A model generated the notes under the pieces. That model worked only from the letters and a program-made list of their open reading frames with translations, ran no database searches and was not told where the DNA came from. A stretch of DNA of 64,000 nt from Cocos nucifera. Its lineage: Eukaryota; Streptophyta; Magnoliopsida; Arecales; Arecaceae. Below are positions 12,534 through 25,881 of this stretch, piece by piece. The stretch's first letter is position 1. Every line of letters starts with the position of its first letter. The position numbers and the translations under genes are program-made. The stretch covers positions 310,001 through 374,000 of the forward strand of contig QRFJ01000086.1 in the NCBI GenBank assembly GCA_006176705.1. Reading direction: 5' to 3'.

Positions 12534-12974
12534 TAGATCGAGAGTGGAACCCTATTCGGATTGAGGACTCAATGGTTGTTGTCTCCTTTATTCCGAGCTC
12601 TTGGGCTAGCTGTGACAGGTTTGTCTCCCCCATGCAAAACTTTGTAGGGGAGACCATGGCTGTTCTGGCAATGGTGCCTCTTGCGGTGTTGGGTTGGGAT
12701 GCTGTATTGCCTGCACCACTTTCATCAAGTTTCTTACTTGCTATACTAATAGATCAAATTGGATGGTGCTAACTACGACTGTCGATGGTGGTGAAGATGG
12801 GACCTCTGTTTGTTACGCCTAAGATTGATGATTAGCTGGATTTCACCGATTGGGAGGTGGTGGCATTAGAGCACTGAGAAGATGCTCTTTTAGATGGCAT
12901 TGCTCCTCGATTACATGCTCCTTTAAGAAGAAAAGGGATGCAGAAGATTCATATACATCATCTAGCACCAATTC

Positions 12975-13936
12975 TTTTACTGTAGAATTTTGACCTCCAT
13001 CGAAGTGGCTGAAGTAGGCAGCACCGAATGTCCCAGTGGCGAGACCTACAAAAATATTCTGATCGGAGGTAGTTTCGGTGGGGATCCTCTGACGCTTAAG
13101 TTAAAACTCTATTTAATAGAAATGAAGCATGTGAGAGGATAGAATTATCATACTTGAGGATCCCATTGAGACTTCTATTTATGGATAGGGGTCTGAGCTA
13201 TTCGTGGGGCACTATCCATGGGTGGTCCCGATTGGATTGGACACGATGTACGATGTTTGTAGCCAAAATTTATAGGATTGGATGGTTAGAATTTTCTTAT
13301 CTGAATCATAGCCAGCTTTCGCAAGGCAATCATGCAAATTGAAAAATGGAACACGTGAATTCTAGAGTAGATCGAGTTGAGCCGAGTTCAGGATGATAGG
13401 GAATTGAGTTCGATTATCTACAAGGTCGATGTCTGGAGGAGATCAGTAGTTATCGAATTCGGATGGGTTTGGAAGTCATCAATAGTGAGATGGGGTTTTT
13501 GTAAACTTGGAGTACGTTGGAGGCAATCAATGGAGATCAGAAGACCGAGAGATCGGATAAATACAAATCCAAAAGAAGGAAGACCATAGGTGGTAAGGTC
13601 GATTACCGCTGAGCTTGGGGGGTGCTGAACTTGGATGGAGCTAAATCTAGATGGAACTAAAGTAGGGTTTAGCGGGCCGCGCTCTCACCAAGCTGGGATT
13701 GGTAGTAGTTGAACTCGGCAGATGTCGATCGTAATGAGGTCGGATGGGTATGAACTCAGAATGGGGGTTGCACAGGGCTCGATGGCTGCTGATCTCAACA
13801 ACAAAATTAGCAGTTATCTAAAAAAATTGGAATTGGATTATGCTGAACTCACTAGTAGGATTTAGCGGTTAGCAGGTAGTTGAAGCAGAGATTTGATTCA
13901 AAATTATTATCTTTGGTAGGGACTATACCCCCAATA
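12975..13936 (-). repeat. G1 5' LTR
   Basis: About 960 bp, colinear with the left LTR. The outer end CCCCCAATA is the mutated counterpart of CCCTCAACA, and the inner end is TTTTACTGTAG. The TSD GTCTT follows at 13937. Confidence 0.8.
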
Positions 13937-14464
13937 GTCTTTAATGGGATATGTGATATTTTTCCATTACTTGATTGGATCAGAATGGTACTTCGACTAA
14001 TACCAAAGAATAGCACTTAGGGCAATATCGAGGTCATGCACTTCAGTTTAGTTTGAGGTTAGGTGGACAAATATTCACTATATCAACATCAATAAGCAGT
14101 TTGGATCTTATGAGATTAAAAAAACAAGAGTGTGCTATGACACCCTAATGGATACACAAATGAGAACCAAATTGGATTTTGGTGCAACACACAAAGTTTT
14201 TTAAGGGATGTTAACATGGAGGAAAGGTAAATTTTGCCTCCCTATCCTTAGGTTTGGATCTTATTATTAAAGTTGGGGAAATGAGGATGCTATATCTTCA
14301 TCGTCTGCTTCTCCTTCATCTTCTCCTCTCTTAAGTCCATAGCCACCACCCCTTTCCCTAGGTTCGAACAATGACTTTGCTGAGGATAGGAGAGAAAGGT
14401 GCACTTTGGGATTCGAGATCCAAGTGAAGAGTGGTCTTGGTGTCACCAATAGGATGGTGGTAGA
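13937..14464. other. Intergenic, nothing recognised
   Basis: Between G1 and the hAT-like element. No exon, RNA gene or repeat family was recognised. A short stretch at 14280-14450 has coding-like composition on both strands but no identifiable domain. Confidence 0.4.
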
Positions 14465-15030
14465 TAGGGATGGAAATAGGCTCGGCGGCCTGTCAAGAGC
14501 CTACGGCCTGGTCTGGCGTGGTTATTTATCTAAATAAGTCAGGCATAGACTTTTAAAAAGATTTATTTAAATAAATAGGCCATGTCTAAAATTTTAAAGC
14601 TTGGCCTGAAAGCTTGCAGGTCGGCCTGTATAAGAGTAACATAATGAAAAGAAGGAAAAAATCTTTAGCTTCTTATTGTGAAAATAGTTCTTGAGATACT
14701 ACTTTCTACTTTTCATTTATTTTAAATTATATTTTCTATAATTTGAGGCATGTAAGAGGCAGAAAATTAATATGTTTGATAGACTTTTGGATCTATATTG
14801 AGGCCTTGAAGGTCTAAGCCTGTTGGTCTATTTAAAGATATTAATATTTATAGACTTTTAAATAGACTTTCAGGTCAGGTCAGGCTTTCTTATTTTGTAA
14901 AGCAGGTTAGGTCGAGTCTCATTTTAAGCCTAAACCAATCCAATAGGTCAGGCTCAGGCTAGTATTTTATAATATAGATCTGACATGTTTAAGCCAAAGT
15001 CTGGCCTGATTTGACTTATTTCTATCCCTA
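14465..15030. mobile_element. hAT-type non-autonomous DNA transposon
   Basis: The 566-bp element has terminal inverted repeats: left TAGGGATGGAAATAGG, right (reverse complement) TAGGGATAGAAATAAG. It is flanked by 8-bp duplications GTGGTAGA (14457-14464) and GTGGCAGA (15031-15038), the hAT length. The interior repeats GGCCTG/CAGGCC words and has no ORF, as is common in small hAT derivatives. Confidence 0.82.
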
Positions 15031-15144
15031 GTGGCAGATGAAGAGTTTGGAGTCGGCCTCTTTCTACCTTGAGGAGCTGACATCAATGGGGATGGCATGG
15101 CGGTGGCCGAGAAGAATGCCTCTTGTAACATCCATCATAACTAT

Positions 15145-16112
15145 TGTTGCTACAGAAATTCAGCCTTTATCGGAGCGACTAGAGTTGGCGGCGTTGAGTC
15201 TCTCGATGGCGAGACCTATAAGAAAGTCATGACTGGAGGTGACTCTGGTGGGGATCCTCTGACACTCAAGTTAAAATTCTAGAACATAAATGGAGTACGC
15301 AAGAGAAAGAATATCGTATCTGAGGGTTCCTTTGAATCTCCTATTTATAAATAGGGCTCAGAGCCGTTCGTGGGGCATAATCCATGAATGGTCTTGATCG
15401 GGCATGACGGACGACATTTATGGCTTAGATTCTCGGGATCAAGTGGTTAGGGTTGCCTTATTACAATCATGGTCAGCTGTCGCAAGGCAATCGCGCGATT
15501 TCAAAAATGATGCACAAGAATCCTAGAGCATGTTGGATTAGGCCGAGTTCAGGCCGACAAGGAGCTGAGTTCAGTTATCAGTGAGGTCAGTGCCGGAAGG
15601 GGATTAGTAGTTGCAGGATTTGTAGAAGAAAGTTGCCGCATAGCAGGGTCGGATGGTGCCAAACTTAGATGGGTTTAGAGGCCATCGACAGTAAGATCGG
15701 GTGAGTTGGAGATTGGCAAGCCACTAGATCAAATGGTCCTGAACCCCAAGAGATAGGCGGTGAGATCAGATAGCACTGAACCTGGAGGGAGCAAGAGGGT
15801 TCAACATGTTGCAGAGTCAAAGGGCACTGAACCTAGAGAGAATCAAATCTGGAGGGAGCCAGAGCAGGATTCGGTGGGCTGTGATCTCACCAAATTGGAT
15901 TCGGTAGTTAACAAACTCAACAAGGGGACCAATTATAATGTAGTGGGGTCAGATGGTGATGAACTTAGAATAGGAAGCCTGGTTTGACGATAATTGAAGC
16001 TCATTAGCAGGACTTGAGAGATGACTAGAGGAAATGGGATCGGATGCTGCTGAACTCACCAATAGAGTTCGGCCATTGGCGGATTTGGTGGAAGAAAAGA
16101 TCTGATTCATGA
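15145..16112 (-). repeat. Truncated LTR of the G1 family
   Basis: It begins TGTTGCTACAGAAATTC, like the G1 left LTR (TGTTGCTATAGAATTTC). It follows it through the CTCCTATTTATAAATAGGGC block and the GAACTCACCAATAG block near 16055-16070. Homology is lost at about 16112 and no internal region follows. It is probably a decayed solo or end-truncated LTR. Confidence 0.7.
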
Positions 16113-19100
16113 TGTAGTGGAGATTGGCAATGTCTGAGATGGCCATGTCTTCGATGAGGATGATCTTAGCCTCAACAACTATCAACCATTTATTCTTAGA
16201 TCGAGTTGGCATGCGCATAAACTTTCTAGACGGATCGATCTGTAATCAACATGATTTAAATGTGGACTATGTGCAGGCACATGTATAAAATATATATGAG
16301 GAAGATAATCCATATAGAAATTAAAGTGCAGAATCCTTGTGGACAAGCATAAAATTTTTATGTAGGAACATATCTACATAGAAAATTAAATATACAGACT
16401 ATGTGCAGGCAACCTTTTCAATGCACAAAAGAGAATACGTACCGAATAAGTATACGGACATCCATACCTTGCATAGGTAAATAAGTATAGGGAGGGCACC
16501 TTACTAACAGGAAGGTCCTACGTGTGGAAGATCAGATGATGTATCTATGATGAAGTAAATCCTAATAAAACTCTGTATGCTCAGCCAAAGCACATTACAA
16601 ACCCTAAATCCCATTTAAGGTTGAAAATGGATGCAAATATTAATCGGATATAAAAATTTATATCCATATTTATTTTAAATGATATGGATACATATTATAT
16701 ACGGAAAGCGTGGATATAAATATAAATATAAGTTAGATAGCTGAACATTATACTATAAAATTCATAGACATCACTAAATAGAAGGTAAATTAAGTTAGTC
16801 ATATATTAATATAATCATATATTTTTCTTAAAAAGTTTGTAAGTACTATTAAAAATAAAATCAAATTTTTGGACATGGATGCAAGCACAAATGCCACTTT
16901 GATGCTCAAGTTTGTATTCATGTCTAAATAGATTTGGATATGAAAATATATTTTAACATATATTATTTGGTTTATCATCACCTTTATTCCAAATAGAGCC
17001 TAACCTTCTGCACTATCCTGAAGGAAAAAAAAAAAAAGTCCTCCTCCATAAGGTGGAGCTAGCAAGACTAGCGATTGTTGATGGTAGTGGTGGTGGTGGC
17101 AGTAGAGTGGATGATGGTAGAAAAGAAACAAGAGGGTTGGATGTTGGCCTATGAAAAATCTTAATGGTAGATGGTGCCTTGCCAACCTCTAGGTTATTGT
17201 TAGGATCTTAGTGTTCCCGATATATTTAATGGTAGAATTTAACATTTGAATCGACTGCATTTAGGGATACCTTCAGAAAGTTTTTAGTATGCTAATGCAT
17301 TGATTTTGGGTATTATGTATAAATTATGGAGCGAAAGGTTGGACCTTTAGTTTTGCTACGAGTAGTTGGATAAAAGGAAATTTTGGATGCACGATCGTGT
17401 TTTTTTCTAACTTTGTTGATCCCAAATTCATAATTATCGGATTTCGCACCCAAATATAACGAAGGTTTTTGAATGGAGAAGAGAACGTTTATGTAGAGAG
17501 CTTGTGGACAAAAAGATGATTGCTAGATGTTCTGAGCTCTCATGGTAAGTGAAACGGATGGAAGTTCCAATTAAGCAGTACCATCCTCAAGTATACTTTC
17601 AACAAATTTTCTAGATGTTTTGTATCATTCTATGTCTCTTGTTCTTCCTCTTCCTCCTCACCCCCCACCCCCCAGCCTGTACCATTTTTTTGTCATGATG
17701 CATAAAACTTCTTAGTTTGTGAATGAAGGCATTAATTTCATGGCCTCGTTCGTAGGATGACTTACTGGTCTATTGAGTTTATTGTGATCAATGTTTATCA
17801 ATAATTCAATAGCTTGGATTAGATGCATCTGCTTAGGGTTGTTTACCAATCTCTTGTGCAAGGTTTGCCGTAAAATCTTTCATTTTGTATCTCTGAATTA
17901 GCAAAGTTTTCTATTTTAATCTCAAAGTCCCATGCCATGCTTGCACCACGATGGTATATAAATTACATAAAAAATGACCGGAGTTCAATTACGTAAGACA
18001 ATTGTAACGGTTGAAAGTAATAAATAGGACTCCAACAAGCATCAGGAGGACTGTATGAGAGGAATTAGGTGCCTTATTATAACTACAAGAAGACTAGTGT
18101 CTAAACCACAATTTTAATAAAAAAAATCCAAAAGACTAATTTCTCAGTTACTAAGACCCAAGTAGAGTCATGTGCTTTCGTAAAGAGCCGCCACATTATC
18201 TATCTCAGAGTTTGCTCTCATTCATTTCTTTCATGAGATGGTATGAACAATATATATATATATATATATATATGATGGATCGAAGTGATGAAGAAAAACC
18301 ATCCATCTCCAAAAAAAAGATGATATAGTAGCTATCCATGATGATATAGAGCTATGGTGCCAAAGTTACACTACAGAGTCTCTTAGTTCTACTCAATATC
18401 TGTAGACACCTTTGTGAAATATCATCAAGCCTCCACATGCATAGGACATTATGCGTCAAATACTAAGGCATTTATCAATTGTGCATTCGCTCCTTAATTT
18501 ATGATTAGGTACTCAACAGCAAAACACTAATCCAGAATTCATTAAACCATTCCAGCGTATGTATAATTATAAAGAAAAATCAGGCATAGACGTCCATAAT
18601 GTAAATACATGAATGCATATATATATATATAGCACAATAGGTTGATCCTCTTTGAAAGATATTAAAAAAAAAAAAAACCCCACCATATATACATAGCACA
18701 ATGGGTTGAACCTCTTTGAAAGATATTAAAAAAAAAAAAAAAAAAACCACCATTTTACCACATAAAGCATTCTCAGATGGCCGGCTAAACATTTTAGAAT
18801 TTTTTTATCATTTGCTGTCGTTTCAGGTTACAAGAATGCCGGCTAGTATTTTTTAACGTCCGTCAAAATTATTTCATCATCCGAAATTGTTGCAACGTGG
18901 CATGTCCCTGTAAGCTTAACGTTGGTTATGACTTTCGAAAGTATTTTTCTATTTTGGCGTTAATTAGTTGATAGTTGGCTTTGACCCGCTCGTCGGAGGA
19001 ATAAACAAGAGGCAAGCCGGTTTAATACAGCTAATCTAGGTTTTGAATTTTATAATACTTAGAGTTGTATTACATTGTTTGGATATCTTCTTTTAATATG

Positions 19101-19443
19101 AAATACGTTAATTTGGAGGGGGTTGGATTTTGATCTGAGATACACATTATGAGGCTTGGGTTGGCCTCTAGGTGGTTTCAACTTCCTCTGGGATTACTAG
19201 ATAGCTTGACCAAGCTCGGCTCTGCCCATACCCGGTCAAACATGCAAAGATCCTAGCTCAATCCATAAAATTATTTGCTTATATGACATAATTTTTAATA
19301 ATCTCTTTTTACATTTTATATAATATATGTCTATAACTAATGGACCAAGCTAGGATGGGTTATTGGGCTCATTAATCATTGGTCCAAACTAGGCTTATCT
19401 TGAAACTGGACCAAAATTAGGGATGGCAGTTAAGATCCATTTA
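16113..19443. other. Intergenic, AT-rich; small repeats only
   Basis: No gene recognised. It contains ATAT-rich sequence at 16630-16760, a TA run at about 18249-18273, and a direct duplication of about 70 bp (AGCACAATRGGTTGA...CTTTGAAAGATATT) at about 18630-18680 and 18697-18740, each copy followed by poly-A. A minus-strand stretch at 16218-15950 has coding-like composition but no known domain. Confidence 0.4.
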
Positions 19444-20103
19444 TACTACTATAGAATAGGACTATGATAGTGTTTACTATTACAGTTGTTTGAAAATCAC
19501 TGTCATAGGATTTAAGATAGCGGTTATATATAACCGCTGCTATAGATTGGACCTATAGTAGCAGTTACACAAAATTGCTGTCATAGGCATACCTATAGTA
19601 GCGGTTAGGTAAAATCGCTGTCATGGATTGATAATAGTTACATATAACCGCTGTCATAGATCAAATCTATAATAGCGGTTATACTTAACTGCTATCAAAG
19701 ATTTGATTTATTACAGTGGTTAATCAACCGCTATTATATGCTCAATCAGTCGAAGCGGTTATCCTTCATCGCTAGCATAAATTGAACCTATGGCAGCGAT
19801 TATATGTAACCGCTGTCATAGATTTGATCTATGATAGCAATTTTGTGTAACCACTGTCACTGATTCAACTTATAATAGCGGTTTTATGTGACCGCTACCA
19901 TAGGTAAACTTATGGCAGTGGTTCAATGACCTATGGCAGTGACCACTGATTCAACCTATAGTAGCAGTTTTACGTGACTGCTATCATAGGTAAACTTAGG
20001 GCAGCGATTATGTTGAAGCACTACTATAGATGCATGATATAATTTTAAAATTTAAAGTTCATCTTCATCACTGATTCGACCTATTGTAGTGGTTTTACGT
20101 GAC

Positions 20104-21215
20104 TGTTGCCATAGGTAAACTTATGGCAGTGGTTACGTTGAACCGCTACTATAGATACATAATATAAAATTTTTCATATTTTTTTTTAAATATAATATAA
20201 TTTTAAAATTTAAAGCTCATCCTTATCATTTATTATCTAAATAATTAGCGTTAGAGTGTCATTATAAAAAAACTGCCTGGATCCAATGCCCTAGCTATGT
20301 CGATCGATAAAATTTAATTTCGATAGTTACAAACGATCGCATGATGATCTAATAGATAAAAATTATTGATTGATCCAAAAACTTATAATGATAATCTTGG
20401 TGATATTTGTAGCACACTATCAAAATCTCATTTTAATCAAACATCATTATCATGGTCAATCTAGTATGGGATGATTTCAATTGTTAAATAAAAAATAATG
20501 ATCAAAAGGCCAAATAGCATCCGATTATGAGATAAGCTTTTAGATAAATAATCTTTGATACTACTTTGATTGTTTGTATGGTGGTGATCATAAAATTTAA
20601 ACCATATATATATGAACAATCCAAAACTATCTCCTGAAACTCATTCTTAAAGGCCTTATATAATTATGCTTATGCTTTTCTAAGATATTTTTAACGTAGA
20701 TGGTTCATATAGACATGGCTTGAATTTTATGATCACCACCGTACAAATAATTAAAGTAGTAGCAAAGATCAATTATCTAAAAAATTATCTATTAATCAGA
20801 TATTATTTGGCCTTTTGATCATTCATTTTTCATTTAACGGTCGAAATTATGCAGTACTAGATTGACCTTGATAATGATGTTTGATTAAAGTAAAATTTTG
20901 ATAGTGTGCTACAAACATCACCGAGATAATCATTGCAAGTTTTTGAATCAATTGATGGTATTTATCATCATATCATCATGTGGTTGTTCATGGGCATCGA
21001 AATCAAATTTTATTATTGACATAGATAGAGCTATCGGATCGAGATGATCTTTTTTTATGACACTTTAACAATAATTATTTAGATAATGAAGGATGAAGAT
21101 GGACTTTAAATTTTAAAATTATATCATATTCAAAAAAAATATAAAAAAATATATATTATGCATTTATAGCAGCACGCGGTTCATCGTAACTGTTGTCATA
21201 GGTTAATCTATGGCA
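20104..21215. repeat. Long inverted repeat inside the CACTA element
   Basis: Left arm about 20104-20617, right arm about 20700-21215, loop about 85 bp. Matching landmarks are GTGGTGATCATAAAATT (20581) with AATTTTATGATCACCAC (20723), ATTTGTAGCACACTATCAAAA (20405) with TTTTGATAGTGTGCTAC (20900), and AATTTTAAAATTTAAAG (20200) with CTTTAAATTTTAAAATT (21103). The arms differ by scattered substitutions and small indels. The subterminal motif arrays are also mirrored at the outer edges. Confidence 0.8.
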
Positions 21216-22284
21216 GCAGTTAAAGAAAACTGCTATCATAGATAACTTATGGTAGTGGTTATATATAACCACTGCTATAGGTTAGGCTAAATTAATTTAT
21301 TGCATGTTAAATAAATTTTTACTTTTCTCTCGTCCACACACTCTCTCTCCTCTCTATTTAAGCCTTATCCATCCCGTCGTTGGCTTGCTCCACCATCCCC
21401 ATTGGCCCTGCGCCCTGTCCTGCCGCCCCCTTTGGCCCCGCCTTGTCACTGACCACTTTTGGCCCTCCTCCTTCGTTCCTGGCCCTGCACTCTACCCCAC
21501 CGTCGGCCCCCTTTGGTTCTACCTCCTTCGACCTTGGCCTTACGCCCTGCTCTGTCGCCCCCTTTGGCCGCACCCCACCGCTGGCCCCCTTTGGCCCTAC
21601 CTCCCACCTCGCTGTCGGCTTTGGTCCTGTCCCGCTGGTGTTCGCCTTCGCCAGTACCCTTTGGCTCTGCCCGACTTGGTTTATCTCTTATTCCTAATTT
21701 CTTAAATTTTTTATTGATTTATTCTTTTAAGCATATATATTATATGATTTGGATTGCTAGCATGTTAATTGATGTGATTTTATGCTTAATGAATATAATA
21801 TTAAATTTATTATATTATTCATAAATTATTTATTATTATATTCATAAATTAAAGTATATTTATAACTTAATATTATATTTTAAGTAGACTTTTCAGCTAA
21901 TTAAGCCTGCATTTGAGTCCATTCCACAGTCAGATAGACTTTTCACTTCATACTGCCTCACTGATTTGAGCATTAAGGAAAAGAATAAGATGCACCACTC
22001 CGTGCTCTTCAACTGTGATGTCATTGAGTTGTACATAAGATGAATCACTCAACCTTATTTATTTTATAATACTTAAAAAAAATATCTAATTATACTTAAA
22101 TTTATTTTTTATGCATGAGATAAACATAAGAAGATCATAAGAATAAAATACGGTGCTCTAAATATGCGGAAGAAAGAAAAAATATACGATAAAAAATATG
22201 GTGATTCAAAAATCATGTAAGTATATATTCTTGCCTTTTACATCTTATTTAAACATATTTGCTAATTAGATATCATCTTTTAAT

Positions 22285-22611
22285 TAGGTATAGAGATTAT
22301 CGCTCGGTGATGTGAGCTTTGAAATACGTGCTCTTTCAATAGGATCTAATCATACCATACGTGAGTATAAGCAACTCATCATTAATGGCTATATATTTAA
22401 TATTCACGGTCGATCCATAAATATGGCAACACAAAATAGTGGTATGATGTTGAGCACCACCACTGGATGTTATGCTACCTCCAGAAATTCACGGCCTCAT
22501 ATGGAGGATCTGAACTATTATGGGGTGATGGAGAAGATAGTCATATTGGACTACTATTCTAAAGGAAGGAATGCATTGATGAAATATGATTGGTTTGACA
22601 TCTTATCTTAG
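22285..22611 (+). pseudogene. CACTA-encoded DUF4216-like fragment
   Basis: The frame contains NGYIFNIHGRSINMATQNSG, then YYGVMEKIVILDYYSKGRN and KYDWFDI. This matches the pattern of the domain that follows the TNP2 transposase in plant CACTA elements (family knowledge). It ends in a stop at 22611 and continues as broken frames. No intact TNP2 catalytic region was found upstream. Confidence 0.65.
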
Positions 22612-23819
22612 TCATGGATGAAGACTGATGGGTACGATTTTACTTTCGTCAACATGCGATGTCATCTCCGTACTGAAAAATCATATATACTTGCCTCCTA
22701 AGCTAGTCAAGTCTTCTACATTAATGATCCCTTAGAGCCTCAATGGATTGTTATTGTGATGATGGTGCCTAGATATATCTTTGATGATACCGAGATTGAT
22801 GACGATGTTGGACCATGCATACAAAGTACTCCTTTAGGATAAAATTTATCTAGTTCTGTCAAGATCCCAGATACATTTATCAGAAGCAATGATGATGTCC
22901 ATATTATAGATGCAACTAGGTGATGAGTTCAATATTTTGGTATAAATGTTATAATCTATTTATTAATGCTCTACTAATATTATTATTCAACATGTTATAT
23001 TGGTTAATGTTCATTAATATTGCAGGTCACAATGATACCGAAATATCATCTAACTTTCACAATAATCTCTCGATAGGCTATGCGGAGCTCCACATCTGAG
23101 TCATAGCTGGAGCATACTTCATCCACCTTCACATCGACTATCTAGGCACCATCGGCCTCTACTTCTCCACCGGCATCTGAGCCTCCACCGTCAGCCATAT
23201 TTTTAGCACATGCTCCATCCATCGATGAATCTACTAGCATCCACATCATAGATCCCATAGCCAGTGAGAGTACATTTTTATTATATTATTTATTTATTTA
23301 TTTATTTTTTATATAGTTATTACATCATTTTATATATTTGTATAATGTATTTCTATTGCAGGTGCATCATCCGGTAGGATATTTCGCAGTCCCATATGTA
23401 TGCCGCATGTATGGAACTACTAGCATTAGATCATGCTAGAGTACAATCGGTATGGGAGGCCATGTGAGAGATGCATTTTTTTTTGAAGTGCTTGTAAGGC
23501 AGTCCGACATTATTCCAGTACTATGCATAGACTAGCAATTGATGGACGCTGGTGTCAAAAACTAGATGTGGAAAGATATATGGATAAGTATATCTTAATT
23601 ATATTTATACATTTAATATATTTACATTATGTTTGATTAGAATAATTTTGTAACTAACTTCTGATAACTTTATGTAGAGGAGGTACGACTTTTCAGATCA
23701 CGAAAAGTTCGAGATGGTTAAGCATTAGAGAAGCTAAGAGTTTCAGATTTAATTTTTAATTTTTAAATTTTTTAATATACTAATAATTATATTTGAATAT
23801 TATTTAAATGCTTGTTATT

Positions 23820-24610
23820 TAAATACTTTTTAGGCTGCCTCCTATCAGAATCAAAAAAATTGGATGGCTCAGGAGTACACCACACTCTTAGTTATGAGTC
23901 TATGGCCAATAGTATATATAGAGAGGTAATGAATTCTAAATCTTAGTTTATAAATTAAATTAATATTTTTTTAATATATTTTTAATAAGCTGATCGATTA
24001 TTATAGCTAATCAGAGAGAGGGTGATGCCCACCCATAGCGCTATCTTTCAATCCAACCATATGGATAAGAAGGGCAAGCCGATGAACGTCGCAATCGAAA
24101 GAACTTTTGTAAGTAATAAATAAATTAGTATGATTAGTATTATAGCATTTCTTATGATATTTTATTTGAATTTATAATTATAGAAGCAGTTAGATGCACT
24201 CGCTTGCAAGTGCCTGGACACCTCTAGCCTCCATGACCATTTATCTCAGGTCTTAGGGTCTGAGCACTCTAGGAGGATCCGATGTAGGTTCGAATATAAG
24301 TCGATGAGCTACTGATTTGAGGCGAGCATCACTTCACATGCTTCTAAGGTCATTAATTAGGAGCAGCTTAAGAAGGTATTGGCGTAGGTAGCTCAGGCTA
24401 CTCAAACTATAGAGTGGGCTATTCAGACTGAGAAGCACATATCTCAGTTACAAAGCATTATGACCACTATGGTGATGAGGCTCTCTACGCATTTTGAAGC
24501 TGACTTCACGGCTTTAAGGATATATTGGCTAGCATTTTAGCTCCAGCTCCTCTAGCTCATGCTCCATCTCCTCCTGGTGATGATGATTTAAATTTGGATG
24601 TAGATTTTTG
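23820..24610 (+). pseudogene. CACTA second-ORF (TNP1/Transposase_24-like) remnant
   Basis: The segment 24006-24110 reads RVMPTHSAIFQSNHMDKKGK and ends at a GTAAGT donor. It resumes after TTATAG at 24184 with KQLDALACKCLDTSSLHDHL and RCRFEYKSMSY. Later a helical region precedes a proline-rich end near 24560. It resembles the plant Ptta/En/Spm second protein in position and style. Stops interrupt it, and the assignment is tentative. Confidence 0.45.
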
Positions 24611-25361
24611 ATATATATATATTTTTAAAAATATTATAATAAATTTTATTTAGTAATAAAATTTGAGTATTTTAGATATATTCTTATGTTATTTTAGATA
24701 TATTCTTGTGTTATTAAATTATATTTATCAAGTAAAAAATTAAAAATTAAAAATCTATATTTTTTTATTATTCAAAATCTAAAATTAAACATTAAAAATT
24801 TATATTTTTTTATTATTCAAAATCTATGGCAGTGGTTGTAAATAGCTATCGTAGGCATACCAACCGCTGTCGTAGATCACGTGTCAACTACTGCCATAAG
24901 TTATGATAGTGATTGTGAAACCGTTGTATTAAATCTATGACAATGATTGTCTAACTGTTGCCATAGATCATCTATTCTAGTGGTTGTACAATCACTGCCA
25001 TAGATGATCTATGGTAGTAGTTGTATAATCGCTATCATAGATTGTCTATTACAGTGGTAGTTTAATCGTTGTCATAGATATCTATGGCAGTGGTTAGACA
25101 ACCGCTACCATAATCCTGTAGTAGCGGTTGATGAACCACAGCTATAGATCTATTATAGCAGTGGTTGAATAACCACTGCTCTATATGATATATGACATCG
25201 GTTACAATAATCGCTGTAAAAATCATTATCATATATAGACCTACAGCGATAGCGATAGTGGCAGCAATTATATAACCGCTGCCATAAACTATAACAGAGA
25301 TTTTTTGAGCTACGACAATAGCTCCGAATCGCTGCCATAGCCCTTTACTATAGTAGTGTTA

Positions 25362-25876
25362 GCAAAATTCTATAATAGGATCCATTTAGTAAAATCCTAT
25401 GGTAGGATCTATTTAGCAAGATTCTATAGAATTTGGGATAAGTTTGAAATTTAAAGTTAAAATCTGTTGAGCTTTGGAATGGATTTTATAATAAAAAGAA
25501 ATCATATAAGAGGACTTGAGCCCCAAACCTTAGTGATATTTTATCTCTATCTTTGCCACCAAGCTACAAAAATCAATTATCTTTATATTTTTTCAAATTA
25601 TTTATATCAATTTTTATTTGATATTATCCCTCCTCCCTTTTTTTTGGAATTCTAAGTTAGGTACCCAAATAACCCAAATTGAATAATGATTAATCAAAAT
25701 TGGTCCAGGTATTCGACAGATTTGCCATTTTTTGTCGGATAGGTTTAGAACTTTTTTGGTAATTTTTTAATTGAATTCAAAGTAGGTTCAGATGGTAGGA
25801 TTTCGAATAGATTTGGGTGCGAGTATCCTTACCATTATCATTCATAACCAAAAGTATATGGCCTATTATTATCATC
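25362..25876. other. Intergenic, nothing recognised
   Basis: Between the CACTA and G4. It opens with short imperfect direct repeats (ATTCTATA/AGGATC words at 25366-25435). No gene or named repeat is recognised. Confidence 0.4.
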
Positions 25877-25881
25877 ATCAT

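Larger units (their letters stand above)
6096..13936 (-). mobile_element. G1: degenerate Gypsy (Tat-type) LTR retrotransposon, internally deleted
   Basis: Two related LTRs bracket gag and pol remnants read on the minus strand. The left LTR is 6096-9352, interrupted at 7049-9341. The right LTR is about 12975-13936. Target-site duplications are GTTTT (6091-6095) and GTCTT (13937-13941), one transition apart. A purine tract on the minus strand (plus TATGCCCCATACTCTCG at 9353) abuts the 3' LTR. A decayed primer site (minus GAATTGGTGCTAGA) abuts the 5' LTR. Gag, a protease-RT linker and an antisense-ORF remnant survive. Most of RT, all RNase H and integrase are missing. Stops and frameshifts are frequent, so it is an old, dead copy. 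Confidence 0.85.
19444..25358 (+). mobile_element. Degenerate CACTA (En/Spm) DNA transposon
   Basis: The ends are TACTACTATAG (left, C to T in the first base) and CTATAGTAGTG (right), the CACTA terminal inverted repeat. They are flanked by a 3-bp duplication TTA (19441-19443 and 25359-25361). Subterminal regions (about 19490-20165, 21170-21290, 24823-25350) are dense arrays of a short motif such as ATAGCGGTT / AACCGCT in both orientations, the expected transposase-binding repeats. The inner part holds remnants of element-encoded ORFs on the plus strand. Many stops indicate an inactive copy. Confidence 0.85.

Noticed and set aside
21304..21824. Plus-strand Pro/Leu-rich frames of 105-133 codons within the CACTA
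   Set aside because: Overlapping frames in a CT-rich repeat of CCCTTTGGCC words, without a domain or conserved motif. Probably non-coding element sequence.
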